From Tunturibacter gelidoferens (lineage in GTDB: Bacteria > Acidobacteriota > Terriglobia > Terriglobales > Acidobacteriaceae): a DNA stretch of 64,000 bases. Numbering within the stretch: position 1 is the first letter of the stretch; every line of letters starts with the position of its first letter. The stretch spans positions 4,092,001-4,156,000 of the forward strand of contig NZ_CP132938.1 of assembly GCF_040358255.1 (NCBI RefSeq). Direction: 5' to 3'. Positions 1 to 9,353 of the stretch are shown here, piece by piece. The translations under genes were made by a program, and so were the position numbers. The notes under the pieces were generated by a model. The model had not been told where the DNA came from. It made no database searches and saw only the letters and a program-made list of their open reading frames with translations.

Positions 1-1491
1 GCTGGTATAGAGGTCGCGACGGTGTTCGGAGAGGTCGCCGAAGCGCTTCTCAGTGACGGTGCCCTTGAGTGAACCGTCGGGTTGCAGCTGGAAGATAGCG
101 GTGCGGCGGATGGTGTTTAGGTCGGGAGAGAGGACGGGAAACTGGATGATCTGGCTGTCAGGACCTTCCATCAGGACGCCGTAGCCACCCTGGAGGTTGT
201 GCTCGAGTTGTCCGAAGGCGGTCTTGTCCCAGGTGGGATCGAAGATGAGATAGCGGCGACCTGACTTTGCGGTCACGACGCTGCGGAGTTTTGGCGAGTT
301 GTAGCCCTTGGGTACTTCGATGCCGGCGATCATGTGGTCGCCGAAGATCGAGGGTGCATTTGGGTCGACGACACCGCGACGGTGGTCGACCATGACGAGA
401 GCACCGTGGACGCCCACGGTAGAGAGCATGGAGACGAGCAGGGTGGCTTTATCTTTGCAGTCGCCGTAGCGGTTGCGGAAGATGTCGGCGGCGTAGTGGG
501 GCTGGTAGCCGCCGATGCCCATCTCGATGACGAAGTAGCGAACCTGTTTTTGAACGAACTCGGCGATGGCCTCGGTCTTGTCGTAGAAGTCGGTCTTGTT
601 GCCGGCAAGTTCTTTGGCTTTGGCGGCGATCTCGGGTGTGGCTACGAGGCGATCTTTGGAGAGAGTCTGGTACCACTCGCCGATGCTTTGCCAGGTGCCT
701 TCGGTTGGGGCTGGGATGGTTGGGCCAGTGTAGTGGACGGTCATGCGGCCCTCGAGGGAGTACTCCGACGGGCGGAGCTCAACCTGATCGAGGTCGATGG
801 GCGGGACGTCCTTCATCTCCCAGCGCCAGCGCTGATGTTCGAGGTCGATTGGAGGGAGTTCCCTGCTATGCGCCCAGACGGTACCGTGAGTGAATCCGGG
901 TGGGAGCTCGAGAGTGAAGCTCTGGTTGAGGCGAGGGAGTTCGCTTTGGAAGAGCCAGGTCTTCTCGGTGAGGTAGGGATGAGTACGCTGCTCGTACTCG
1001 TAGGCGACGACGCCGCCGGGGTCGCGTCCGGGTGCCTCTGCGGCCCGGATCTTGAGGTCCATGAAGAGGTTGCCCTGGCCGGGATAGCCAAACTCTACCT
1101 GCTCGTTGTCTTTGAGCGCATACTCGTGGCCGTCGGGGCCGATGCTCCAAACGTGCATGGAGAGAATTTTGGTGTCTTTGTCGAAGGGGACGGCGATTCT
1201 GCCTTCGTCGCGACCCTGGGGGCGAAGGATTTTGACGACGCTGCGGACGTGCTCGGTGGCGCTGCCGTCGGGTGCGACGGTGTAGGTGGTGTCTTCGAGG
1301 AGAACGACTGCGTTGGTTTGGGGGGAATAGGCAGGAATCTTTTGCTGTGCGGCGGCGCGAACCCAGTCGGGGACGCTGTCCGGCCGTGAGGCTAGCGCTG
1401 GGATCGCGCTGAATGGGAGGAGGCTCAAAGCTGAGATTTGGAGAAGGAGTTTGCGCAATTGCTCTGCTCGCGGGTTCGTTCGTCGTGTCAT
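1..1491 (-). CDS. DUF3857 / transglutaminase-like exported protein (partial, 3' end outside window)
   Basis: The reading frame is open from an ATG at 1491 down to base 1 with no stop, so the C-terminus lies outside the window; 497 codons are visible. Residues 1-35 look like a signal peptide (basic start, then a hydrophobic stretch ending in AIPALAS). The middle matches the DUF3857 type beta-rich domain, and the later part carries the transglutaminase-core signature NRYGDCKDKATLL. A Cys-His-Asp triad can be placed at about Cys345, His386 (GDHMIAG) and Asp418 (FDPTWDKT). Proteins of this architecture are secreted or periplasmic and their substrates are mostly unknown. It lies 184 bp downstream of the cellulose synthase gene on the same strand, so it may be cotranscribed, but no functional link can be shown. 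The family call is firm; the role is not known. Confidence 0.85.
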   Translation of the reverse strand, partial: MTRRTNPRAEQLRKLLLQISALSLLPFSAIPALASRPDSVPDWVRAAAQQKIPAYSPQTNAVVLLEDTTYTVAPDGSATEHVRSVVKILRPQGRDEGRIAVPFDKDTKILSMHVWSIGPDGHEYALKDNEQVEFGYPGQGNLFMDLKIRAAEAPGRDPGGVVAYEYEQRTHPYLTEKTWLFQSELPRLNQSFTLELPPGFTHGTVWAHSRELPPIDLEHQRWRWEMKDVPPIDLDQVELRPSEYSLEGRMTVHYTGPTIPAPTEGTWQSIGEWYQTLSKDRLVATPEIAAKAKELAGNKTDFYDKTEAIAEFVQKQVRYFVIEMGIGGYQPHYAADIFRNRYGDCKDKATLLVSMLSTVGVHGALVMVDHRRGVVDPNAPSIFGDHMIAGIEVPKGYNSPKLRSVVTAKSGRRYLIFDPTWDKTAFGQLEHNLQGGYGVLMEGPDSQIIQFPVLSPDLNTIRRTAIFQLQPDGSLKGTVTEKRFGDLSEHRRDLYTS

Positions 1492-1675
1492 TGGGTCTTC
1501 GATACACTGGCGGCCCCACGGTCGAATGGCAAACGTCCGGCTGCGTGACAGGATTTGTGTACGTTTGAGAGTTATACGTGGGAGAGAGGAGTAGTTCAAG
1601 GGAATTCAGAGGGTCGGACAGTACGTCGGATGGGTGATATTCCCGCTTCAGTATTGGCTCACAGAGATTGTTGCT

Positions 1676-4600
1676 TCAGGCCGGGTGGGTGTAGCTGTTT
1701 CCCTGCAGGCGTGCGCGTGCCCGGCGGCGCAGCGCAGAGCGAAGGATGACGGCGAGGAGAAAGCAGACGACGAGGGTAGAGATGACCATGAGCCATTGGT
1801 AGTCGGCGAAGAGCATGTTGAGCTGGAGCCACAGCGAGAGAGAGCCGACACGGTAGACGTCGTTGCCGATGCGGTAGGAGGAGAAGTGCGAGCCGTGCAG
1901 GACGCTTACTGATTGGGAGATGTCGGAGGACTGCGAGGTTTGCAGGAAGGTGGAGATGAAGTCGGGGATGACGCTTTTGTCGCGCAGGGCGATGACGACG
2001 ACCGACTGCTTTGATCCGCTGGGCCACTCGACGCCTTCGATGAGTGCGTCGGGGATGCTGCCGGCGGTCTCGAGCTGGCCGGACTGGATGTGGTCGGAGC
2101 TGCGGACCTTCCACCAGGCGTGCTGGAGTTGCGCGAAGAAGTCCTGGGTGTCCTGGATGTGAAGGCCGCTGCCATCGACGCTGACGGGGAGCGAGGGATT
2201 GAGGCGGTTGATGGCGGGCTGATCGTCGACGGTGCCGAGTACGAGGTAGTCCTTATGGGCGTCGGGCCGCATGCCCTCGGCGTTGGTGACGGTGACGTTG
2301 AGGACCGGATAGCCGGTTTGAGCGCCGAAGTGGGCCATGAGTGTGAGGTAGAGCTCGATCTCTTCCGCGTTGGGGTTGTCGGGCAGGACGATGGCGGTGT
2401 CCGAGAGATCGGCTTTGCGCGTGAAGGGATAGCCGGCGTTGGCGAAGATCTCGAGGTTTGGCAGGACGGCTAAGTGAGGAATGTCCTTGAGATCGAGATA
2501 GGAGTCTTTGAGGATGGAGCCTTGCAGGTTCGATGCTGTGGTGTCGGGGCAGTCGGGCTTTTTGGCGAGTTGGAAGAAGAAGCGCAAAAGAATTGAGTTC
2601 GAGAAGGGACGCATCTCCGAGACTGGGAATGGGACGATGCGCGCGGGGGAGGGTTTGTCGCTGTGAGATAGCGGCGTTGAGTGGATGTAGGCGTCGTTGA
2701 GATAGACCTGGAGCGAGCTGTCGTCCGCGAGGGGGACGCCGTTGTAGCGATATCCGAGATGGAAGCCGAGGTTTTGGCGCGTGCCGTAGAAGAGGTCGGG
2801 GGGGAGGCGAAGGTAGATGGCTACGGGGTTGGAGCCGTCGGTCTGGAGGCTGCTCGTTTGGAGGAGGTCGCCGATGGGTGTGTTCTTTTCGGTGCTTAGC
2901 CAGCGGGGTGCGTCGTCGGCTTCTCGCGGAGCGGGCATTTTGATGACGGGGATGCGTACGCGCTCGCCGCTTAGGAGGTCGCGCTGGAGGGTGAACCCCA
3001 AGGCTGCGCTGAGGACATCGGCGTCGGTCTCCCCGGTGAGGATCAGGACCTTGGAGTACGGGTCAGAGGGATTCGGCCTCATGAGGATGGTGGGGCCGGC
3101 GATCGAGTTGATCTGGAGGGAGGCGGGAAGAGACGCGCCGCTCTGGCCGATGACGATGGCGTTGCCGGCGGGGATGACTCCGACTGAGACCGAGAAGCGG
3201 ATGGGGCGGGAGTCTGCGAGGATGCCGAACCAGGAGGCTATGATGCCTGCGGCTTGAAGCGCCTTCGGAGTTGGTTGGCCGAGGAAGACGATCGGGATGA
3301 CAGGATGAGGGTTGACGAGTGGCTCGTAGAACGGCGCGGGGAGGAGTTTGAGATCGTCGTGCAGTGGGCTGAGCGTGCCGGTGAACTCGATGGTGGAGTT
3401 GTTGTCGATGTGAGCCCAGAGGGTGGAGTGCGTGGGGTCTTCGCACTGTGAGGCATAGTGGCCCACGAACTCGAATGTCAGCTGGTTATCTCGTGTCAGA
3501 GCGTCGACTGGAAGCGTGACGGTTGATTCGAGGAGGTCGCTGTTCTTGGCGGGAACCGAATTTGTAACTGTTCCGGTGGCTTGAGTAACTTCGGCGGAGT
3601 GTGGGTCGACGACGGGAAGAGTGGCGAAGAGGTTTCCATTCAGGCTCACTTTGAGATGGCTGAGCGATGGAATGAGGCCGGGAGAGGGGTGGTAGCGAAG
3701 ATGCATGGTCGCTGTCTTGACGACCTGCGTCTGGGGTAAGGAGAAGTGAACCGTGTTGAAGGCGTCGAGGCCCTGCAGAACGATGGTTCGGGGGACGCCG
3801 AGGTCGGAGAAGTTGACGACGTTGGCGAAGGCGTCAGGCGGGGGTAAGGCGGGTGGTGTAGCGACTCTTCGAATGAAAGGTGGCTTTGGCCCCGGGGTGG
3901 GCTCTGGAGGCTGGACGTCGGGCGTGGATTGCGCGTCGGGTGTGGATCGCACGTCGGGCGGGGTTTGTGGAGTGCTTGCGTCGTTCTGTAAGGAGAAACG
4001 AACGGCATGAAACGGGTGGACTTGTGCGGAGAGGATTGACGAGCTCAACAGGATCGCCACTACGAGAAGTGGCGCGATACTCGGTGCTAACTCCCGGTTG
4101 GAAGTTGACTCCTTCGCCTTCGCGCCGCTGCGAAAGGTCCGGGCGAAGCCGTGGCCGGCGAGTTGAACGATGTGGCGCAGGCTGGTCAGTGGCCTGTCGG
4201 CTTCGCGGGTCTCGTCCAATCCAAGCCAGGTATCGGCGCGGGAGTAGAGGACCATGGTGAGAGCCTCTTCCTGCTGGAGGGTGAGCGGGTCGAACTGCGC
4301 GCGGAGGGTGCTGCCTTCGATTCCGACGACTGTTGCGGGCAGGGTTGCGTTGCCGTCGAGAACCGGGAGGGTCAGTTTGAGGGGGTCGCCGATGCGGGCG
4401 GTGAAGGCACGCTCGATGCGGACCATGAGACCGCCGCTGGACATGTCGCTGGTGACCCCGCGGACGATGGCTCCGTTGGCGAGTTCTACGTCGGCGGGGA
4501 CCGACATAGGGAGGCGTACGGCCTGGCGGCGCTGGCGGCTCTCCCACGCGACGGAGGTGGCGACGCCGAGGATGACCATGTTGAAGCAGGCCCAGAGCAG

Positions 4601-6295
4601 GTTCATCAGGATGGTGCCGACGTGGCCGCCGTCGTACATGTCTGCGATGAAGTGGAGGGGCGATGGAGTTCCGGCGCCGGGAAACGGAAAGAACCTGGGA
4701 ATGGCGCAGAGTATACCGAAGGCGTTGAGCGCTGAGAGCAGGAGGAAGGGCTGGGCGATGCGCGAGTCGAAGAACCTGCGCGTGACGACGCCTCCCTTCG
4801 CGGTTACGTCGAAGTTGCCGAATCGGGGGTTGAGGAAGGCGAAGAGTGTGGGAAGAAGGATGTAAGGCGCGAGGACTGTCTCGTAGATCTGGTTCCAGAA
4901 GGAGTGGCGGTGCTGGCCCTGGATGCGGGAGTTGGCGATGTTAGCGAGTACGAGGTGCGGGAGGGCGTAGGCGAAGATAAGCAGCCAGTAGCCCGGTAGA
5001 TTGACGTGACCGAAGATGAGATAGACGAGCGGCGCGGTGAGGAAGATGAGGCGCGGCAGAGCGTAGAGGAAGTGCGTCATCGCGTTGAAGTAGCAGAGAC
5101 GCTGGGCTGCGCTGAGTCCGCGGGCGAAGAGAGGGTTTTCGGTGCGGAGGATCTGGACCATGCCGCGGGCCCAACGAATGCGCTGACGGATGTGGCCGCT
5201 GAGGCGTTCGGTGGCGAGGCCGGCTGCCTGGGGGATGTTGATGTAGGCGGTGTTCCAGCCGTTTCTTTGCATGCGGAGGGAGGTGTGGGCGTCCTCGGTG
5301 ACGGTTTCGACGGCGATGCCGCCGATCTGGTCGAGGGCGGAGCGGCGGAGGACCGCGCAGGATCCGCAGAAGAAAGTCGCGTTCCAGAAGTCGTTGCCAT
5401 CCTGGACGATGCCGTTGAAGAGCTCGCCTTCGTTGGGGATGGTGCGGAACTGGCCAAGATTTCGTTCGAACGGGTCGGGCGAGTAGAAGTGATGGGGGGT
5501 TTGCAGCATGCCGAGCTTCTTGTCGCGCAGGAACCAGCCCATGGTGATCTGCAGGAAGCTTCGGGTGGGGACGTGATCGCAGTCGAAGATTACGACATAG
5601 GGAGCGTTGAGTTGGGCGAGGGCGTGGTTGATGTTGCCGGCCTTGGCATGCTCGTTGTCGTCGCGCGTCATGTAGCCGATGGAGGCTTCTTTGGCGAACT
5701 GGCGAAACTCTTCGCGTTTGCCGTCGTCGAGGATGTAGACGTTGAGCCTGTCTGCGGGCCAGTCGATGTTCATGGCGGCGAGGGCCGTGTACTTTACGAG
5801 GCTGAGGGGCTCGTTGTAGGTGGGGATGAGGAGATCAACGGCAGGCCACTGAGTGATTTCGTCGGGCAACGAGACGGGCGTGCGGCGCAGCGGCCAGAGC
5901 GTTTGGAAGTAGCCGAGAAAGAGGACGACGAAGGCGTAGATTTCGGCGAAGAGCAGGAGGCAGATGAAGAAGCCGTCAAGAAAGCTCCAGGTTGAGCCGG
6001 GATCGAGGAAGAATTTGAGGGTGGTGGAGACTCTCCAGAAGCCGTAGCGGAAGGTGGAGAACATGGAGGCCAGCATCAGCGTCAGAGTGACGAGGTAGGA
6101 GCCGGAGCTGCGGTCCATCCAGATGACCAGGGCTACGGTGAGAATGCCAAGGACGATCTGCTGGGGCCAGGTAAGTTCGAGGATGCCGGTGAATGCTAGA
6201 AGAAATACTCCGCTGAGAAGGATAAGAAAGCGTAGGGCTTTGTAGAAGAGAGCGTCGCCTGATTGAAGTTGATCGAAGAGAGGACCCTCCCTCAT
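1676..6295 (-). CDS. bcsAB: Fused cellulose synthase BcsA-BcsB (UDP-forming, PilZ-regulated)
   Basis: This 1539-residue protein polymerises UDP-glucose into beta-1,4-glucan and passes it across the inner membrane. The BcsA part has several N-terminal membrane helices and a GT2 domain with DDGKR (190-194), DCD (238-240), FFCGS (308-312), TED (333-335) and QRIRW (371-375). More helices follow, then a PilZ domain with RQAVR (590-594) and DMSSGG (617-622), the cyclic-di-GMP binding pair. A hydrophobic segment at about 739-757 marks the junction to a periplasmic BcsB-like part (about 760-1500) that ends in a C-terminal helix and a basic tail. BcsA and BcsB are separate in enterobacteria; fusions are known in Komagataeibacter (AcsAB). 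The ATG at 6295 is chosen because it overlaps the upstream stop (ATGA) and has GGAG 7-8 nt before it; a further in-frame extension to 6358 runs inside the bcsQ gene. Confidence 0.95.
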   Translation of the reverse strand: MREGPLFDQLQSGDALFYKALRFLILLSGVFLLAFTGILELTWPQQIVLGILTVALVIWMDRSSGSYLVTLTLMLASMFSTFRYGFWRVSTTLKFFLDPGSTWSFLDGFFICLLLFAEIYAFVVLFLGYFQTLWPLRRTPVSLPDEITQWPAVDLLIPTYNEPLSLVKYTALAAMNIDWPADRLNVYILDDGKREEFRQFAKEASIGYMTRDDNEHAKAGNINHALAQLNAPYVVIFDCDHVPTRSFLQITMGWFLRDKKLGMLQTPHHFYSPDPFERNLGQFRTIPNEGELFNGIVQDGNDFWNATFFCGSCAVLRRSALDQIGGIAVETVTEDAHTSLRMQRNGWNTAYINIPQAAGLATERLSGHIRQRIRWARGMVQILRTENPLFARGLSAAQRLCYFNAMTHFLYALPRLIFLTAPLVYLIFGHVNLPGYWLLIFAYALPHLVLANIANSRIQGQHRHSFWNQIYETVLAPYILLPTLFAFLNPRFGNFDVTAKGGVVTRRFFDSRIAQPFLLLSALNAFGILCAIPRFFPFPGAGTPSPLHFIADMYDGGHVGTILMNLLWACFNMVILGVATSVAWESRQRRQAVRLPMSVPADVELANGAIVRGVTSDMSSGGLMVRIERAFTARIGDPLKLTLPVLDGNATLPATVVGIEGSTLRAQFDPLTLQQEEALTMVLYSRADTWLGLDETREADRPLTSLRHIVQLAGHGFARTFRSGAKAKESTSNRELAPSIAPLLVVAILLSSSILSAQVHPFHAVRFSLQNDASTPQTPPDVRSTPDAQSTPDVQPPEPTPGPKPPFIRRVATPPALPPPDAFANVVNFSDLGVPRTIVLQGLDAFNTVHFSLPQTQVVKTATMHLRYHPSPGLIPSLSHLKVSLNGNLFATLPVVDPHSAEVTQATGTVTNSVPAKNSDLLESTVTLPVDALTRDNQLTFEFVGHYASQCEDPTHSTLWAHIDNNSTIEFTGTLSPLHDDLKLLPAPFYEPLVNPHPVIPIVFLGQPTPKALQAAGIIASWFGILADSRPIRFSVSVGVIPAGNAIVIGQSGASLPASLQINSIAGPTILMRPNPSDPYSKVLILTGETDADVLSAALGFTLQRDLLSGERVRIPVIKMPAPREADDAPRWLSTEKNTPIGDLLQTSSLQTDGSNPVAIYLRLPPDLFYGTRQNLGFHLGYRYNGVPLADDSSLQVYLNDAYIHSTPLSHSDKPSPARIVPFPVSEMRPFSNSILLRFFFQLAKKPDCPDTTASNLQGSILKDSYLDLKDIPHLAVLPNLEIFANAGYPFTRKADLSDTAIVLPDNPNAEEIELYLTLMAHFGAQTGYPVLNVTVTNAEGMRPDAHKDYLVLGTVDDQPAINRLNPSLPVSVDGSGLHIQDTQDFFAQLQHAWWKVRSSDHIQSGQLETAGSIPDALIEGVEWPSGSKQSVVVIALRDKSVIPDFISTFLQTSQSSDISQSVSVLHGSHFSSYRIGNDVYRVGSLSLWLQLNMLFADYQWLMVISTLVVCFLLAVILRSALRRRARARLQGNSYTHPA

Positions 6296-8628
6296 CGTTC
6301 GCTCCAACGAACGTTTCGGAAGCCGGCGGTTGCCGGGGCGGCTACGGTGCGGAGCCATGTGGCCAGGTTCAGATAGTCTTCTGCGACAGGGGCGTCGGGG
6401 GCGTAATCGACTACGGTCATGCCCTCGGCGAGGGCTTCGCTGACGGACTGTGCGCGGCGGATGACGAAGGGGAGGAGGCGATCTCCTAACTGCCGGCGCA
6501 TCACCTCACGGACGTCGAGGTGCAGCGGCAGCGAGGTGTCGAACTGATTGAGCACGTAGAAGGGCTGCAGGGGGCGACCGTCGCCGTCATTGACGCCGCT
6601 GAAAAACTTTTCGACGGTTTGAAGGCTGATGACGGAGTTCATATCGGGCGCGACGGGAACGAGAATGGTCGGGCTCATGCGGGACATGCGGCGGACGATC
6701 CAACTGGAGCCCACGGTGAGGTCGAGCAGAATGCGGTGGGCGCCGCGGCCGTTGCTGATGATCTCCTCGGCGAGCAGCTCCTGCGCCTCATCGTCGGTGG
6801 TCTTGTGGTCGACGTCGTAGCTGACGAGGTAGATGGGAGCGTCGGTGCTGCCGCTGGGAGGGGAAAACGTGCGGACGGTGCCGTGACGAAGTTCGCTGGC
6901 GCCGAAGTAGAACGGAAGCAGGCCGTGAGAGGTGGTGTCGGTGAGCAAAACTTTTTCTCCCATAGAAGAGAGAGCCCGACCTACCGTCGCGACGAGGCTG
7001 GTCTTGCCGACTCCGCCAGCGAGAGAGAAGACGGCGAGGACGGGGGTGCGGGTCTCTTTTTGACGCACGGGAGCAGCTTCGGGCTGATCCTGTCCGGGCT
7101 GCTCGAAGACGCCCTTGAGGGCATACCAGCGGGCGGCGACGCGTTCCCTGGAGTGCTGGAGGGTGTCGGCTACGGAGGATTGAGAGGTTGGCGACTGCGG
7201 GGCGAGCGGCTTTGGAGTGATGGGCTGAGCGGGTGGAGCGTAGAGCCAGGCCGGGCCGGCTGGATCGGCTTGGAAGGCCGGCCGTGCAGAGGCCAATGGC
7301 GCGGGCTCAGCAGAAGGATCTGCAGAGGTGCGACGGGGCGGTTCGGATGGACTGTGCGGCTGTTGGTAGTCGAAGTCGTCCTGGGCCCGGCGACCGCGGG
7401 TGGAGTCCGAGGGTACCAGCGCTTGAGAGAACGGCGAGACTGGTCTTGGGGGTGTAGCAGAGATGGGCGGCGCAGAGCGAAAGGCTCCCGACAACCTTGG
7501 GCGAGTCGGTGTACCTGGCGAAAGATTTGACGAAGAATCCCGTGTGGAATCGAGCGGCGCATCAACCGATGTCTTTGAAGGATCCTTTGCAGACGGAGAA
7601 CGGGGATCCAGGTTTGTTGACGACGCGGGTTCGCTCTGAGACGTCGGTGACTCGACGCGTGGCTGAGGGTCGGTGCGACGTTGACCCTGGAGCGGGGCCG
7701 TGCCTTCGTTTGAGGGCGAAAGAGGCGACGGAGCGGGCTGTTCGGAGATCGGCTTCATGTCCTGGGATAAAAGAGGTGCAGGCACAGCACGGTTTTGCGT
7801 AGGAATCGAATGTCTGATTGGATCAGGAGTAGTGTACTCGGCTTGAGAGTCGTCGGGGCCGCGATAAATCTGACGGACACCGGAAGCTTCGTCTGGGCGG
7901 TAGCCCTGGGGGCGGCGTGGGGTCATATTTTGTTTAACGTAAACCCGCGGTTCTGGCTGTATTGGATCGCTGCTCAGGGGCGATTCCTGGGGAGAAACTG
8001 ACGGTTGGCGCAGTGCGGCGTCGGTGACCTGGCGAAGATTTGGCTGGGGGGACGGCGAACTCGAGGATTGAGGGTGAGGAGAGTAGGGGTCCGAGATTCG
8101 GCCGGGAAGCTCTGAATTATCTTCTGCGGCTCTGCGGCGAATCTCCGAGTCTGCGTAGCGAGCGGCCTGTCGCTGGGCGGAGGCGTGGGCCTCTGCGATC
8201 TCACGTTCTTCACGGCGGGCGGCGGCTTCGGCAACGGCGGCGACTTCGGCGCGGCGAGCGGCTTCCAGGCGTTCGGCTGCGGCTGTCCTGGCGGCTTCTT
8301 CAGCCTCGCGGAGCGCGCGCCGCCTATGGGAGTCGGAGTCTTCGGAATAAGGATCGAGTGCGACCTTCGACGCGTTGCGTGCTGCGGCATCTGCGGTTGC
8401 AGCTGCGTCTTCGGCTTCGGCCTGAGCCAGTAAGGCCTGCTCCCGTACCTGTTCGGCGGCGCGATGTCTCAGCTGCGCACGATACTCGCGACGCGAGGCT
8501 GAGAAGTCGCGGTACTTGGCTCCGTGAAGATTTGCCCAGGAATAAAGTACAGCAACATCTTCGGGTGTTTCTGTTACTGCGAGATCCTCGACCTTGTCGG
8601 TGATCTTGTCTGTGCCGCGAGAGTCCAT
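6292..8628 (-). CDS. bcsQ: BcsQ/YhjQ-like ParA-family ATPase with long Pro-rich N-terminal region
   Basis: The last 250 residues of this 778-residue protein form a MinD/ParA-type ATPase: a deviant P-loop AGGVGKTS (about 537-544) where the usual signature Lys of KGGxGKT is Ala, then LLTDTTSHG and a Walker B-like RILLDLTVG. BcsQ proteins are cellulose synthase accessory factors that help place or assemble the secretion complex. The N-terminal 60 residues hold a compact motif (VAVLYSWANLHGAKYRDF), followed by an Ala/Arg/Glu-rich probable coiled coil (about 70-180) and some 330 residues rich in Pro, Ser, Gln and Arg that look disordered. The ATG at 8628 is preferred over a TTG at 8700; its Shine-Dalgarno match is weak. 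It overlaps bcsAB by four bases, which supports translational coupling. The name rests on context and the ATPase domain. Confidence 0.82.
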   Translation of the reverse strand: MDSRGTDKITDKVEDLAVTETPEDVAVLYSWANLHGAKYRDFSASRREYRAQLRHRAAEQVREQALLAQAEAEDAAATADAAARNASKVALDPYSEDSDSHRRRALREAEEAARTAAAERLEAARRAEVAAVAEAAARREEREIAEAHASAQRQAARYADSEIRRRAAEDNSELPGRISDPYSPHPQSSSSPSPQPNLRQVTDAALRQPSVSPQESPLSSDPIQPEPRVYVKQNMTPRRPQGYRPDEASGVRQIYRGPDDSQAEYTTPDPIRHSIPTQNRAVPAPLLSQDMKPISEQPAPSPLSPSNEGTAPLQGQRRTDPQPRVESPTSQSEPASSTNLDPRSPSAKDPSKTSVDAPLDSTRDSSSNLSPGTPTRPRLSGAFRSAPPISATPPRPVSPFSQALVPSDSTRGRRAQDDFDYQQPHSPSEPPRRTSADPSAEPAPLASARPAFQADPAGPAWLYAPPAQPITPKPLAPQSPTSQSSVADTLQHSRERVAARWYALKGVFEQPGQDQPEAAPVRQKETRTPVLAVFSLAGGVGKTSLVATVGRALSSMGEKVLLTDTTSHGLLPFYFGASELRHGTVRTFSPPSGSTDAPIYLVSYDVDHKTTDDEAQELLAEEIISNGRGAHRILLDLTVGSSWIVRRMSRMSPTILVPVAPDMNSVISLQTVEKFFSGVNDGDGRPLQPFYVLNQFDTSLPLHLDVREVMRRQLGDRLLPFVIRRAQSVSEALAEGMTVVDYAPDAPVAEDYLNLATWLRTVAAPATAGFRNVRWSER

Positions 8629-8735
8629 AGCTCTTGGTCCTATGAGTTCGGTGAAGCGGATTCTTTTGGTTTGAACTGCGCCGGTTCGCTGCCAGCTCAA
8701 AGAGGTGGTTGCACCTGTTCCAATGCAATAGCCTG

Positions 8736-8764
8736 AGGCTACTGTGGGTGATACCCCAAGTCAA
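8736..8764 (-). promoter_or_regulatory. Candidate sigma70 promoter for the bcsQ-bcsAB operon
   Basis: On the minus strand TTGACT (8764-8759) and TAGCCT (8741-8736) are separated by 17 bp. The -35 matches consensus at five of six positions and the -10 is weak. It would give a leader of about 100 nt before the ATG at 8628. Inference from sequence only. Confidence 0.35.
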
Positions 8765-9082
8765 TGAAACCGTTGTGCGACTTAAGTGTGAGAATTCAAT
8801 GGTGGCGCGGGTTTTCCGCATCAATCCCGGCCAGATTTGGGGTGAAAACTGTCTTCCCGAAATGGAACTTTTCGGGTTCGATTCCGAAAAAAGAACGGAA
8901 CGGAGCATGACGTGCCTGGGAGACCTGTGTTTGGGGGTCGAGTCATGGCGCCGGCATAGAGAGCCTCCTTTTCCTCCGGGCGCAGTGATGGGAGCCGGTA
9001 AAAGCTTATGCTGGCGCCGGTTGAAGGAAACGTCCGTCTCTCTATCCATGGGTCCAAATGTGCTAACTTGGTAGTGTGGTCT
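8765..9082. other. Non-coding gap between bcsQ promoter region and tRNA-Lys
   Basis: I see no credible gene here. Open frames exist on both strands (for example plus 8709-9074), but they have no recognisable protein, no good ribosome binding site and unnatural composition. No cyclic-di-GMP riboswitch core was found. Confidence 0.5.
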
Positions 9083-9158
9083 GAGAGCGTAGCTCAGTTG
9101 GTAGAGCATCGCCCTTTTAAGGCGTTGGTCCTGGGTTCGAGCCCCAGCGCTCTCACCA
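9083..9158 (+). tRNA. tRNA-Lys (anticodon TTT), CCA encoded
   Basis: Seven-base acceptor stem GAGAGCG pairs with CGCTCTC. The D arm is GCTC-AGTTGGTA-GAGC. The anticodon loop CTTTTAA gives anticodon TTT. The T arm is CTGGG-TTCGAGC-CCCAG. The discriminator is A and CCA is encoded. Total 76 nt. The anticodon stem shows four clear pairs (CGCC/GGCG) with a T-T opposition at its top. Confidence 0.97.
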
Positions 9159-9254
9159 TAAATATCCTAAAATCAGATACTTATAGCTTCTTCTAGATGG
9201 TCGAGCTCAAGAAATCGTCCCCAACCATGAAGAAAGAGTTCGGTGGCTTCAAGG

Positions 9255-9276
9255 ACCCGGGCCCATGGGCCCGGGT
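9255..9276. repeat. Perfect 22-bp GC-rich palindrome downstream of tRNA-Lys
   Basis: The sequence is its own reverse complement over 22 bases, centred on CCATGG between 9265 and 9266. There is no loop and no T-run, so it is not a standard terminator. It sits 97 bp after the tRNA and 78 bp before the next gene. It may be a cruciform or a protein-binding site. Confidence 0.75.
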
Positions 9277-9353
9277 GAGTTTTGCGCGATCAACAGAATG
9301 TCCGGTTCAACAACTTTCAATCCTCGACTTTTCGGTAGAAGGGCTCACGTAAG

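Noticed and set aside
334..1389. Long plus-strand open frame of 351 codons
   Set aside because: It is antisense to the DUF3857/transglutaminase gene, whose motifs and catalytic triad are clear. The plus frame is Gly/Val/Asp/Glu-rich with no known domain.
5006..5995. Plus-strand open frame of 329 codons
   Set aside because: It lies opposite the GT2 catalytic part of bcsAB, where all glycosyltransferase motifs are intact.
8629..8760. Cyclic-di-GMP riboswitch before bcsQ
   Set aside because: Expected for cellulose genes, but I found none of the conserved GEMM core bases.
8709..9074. Plus-strand open frame in the gap before tRNA-Lys
   Set aside because: No Shine-Dalgarno match, no domain, odd composition rich in Trp and Cys.
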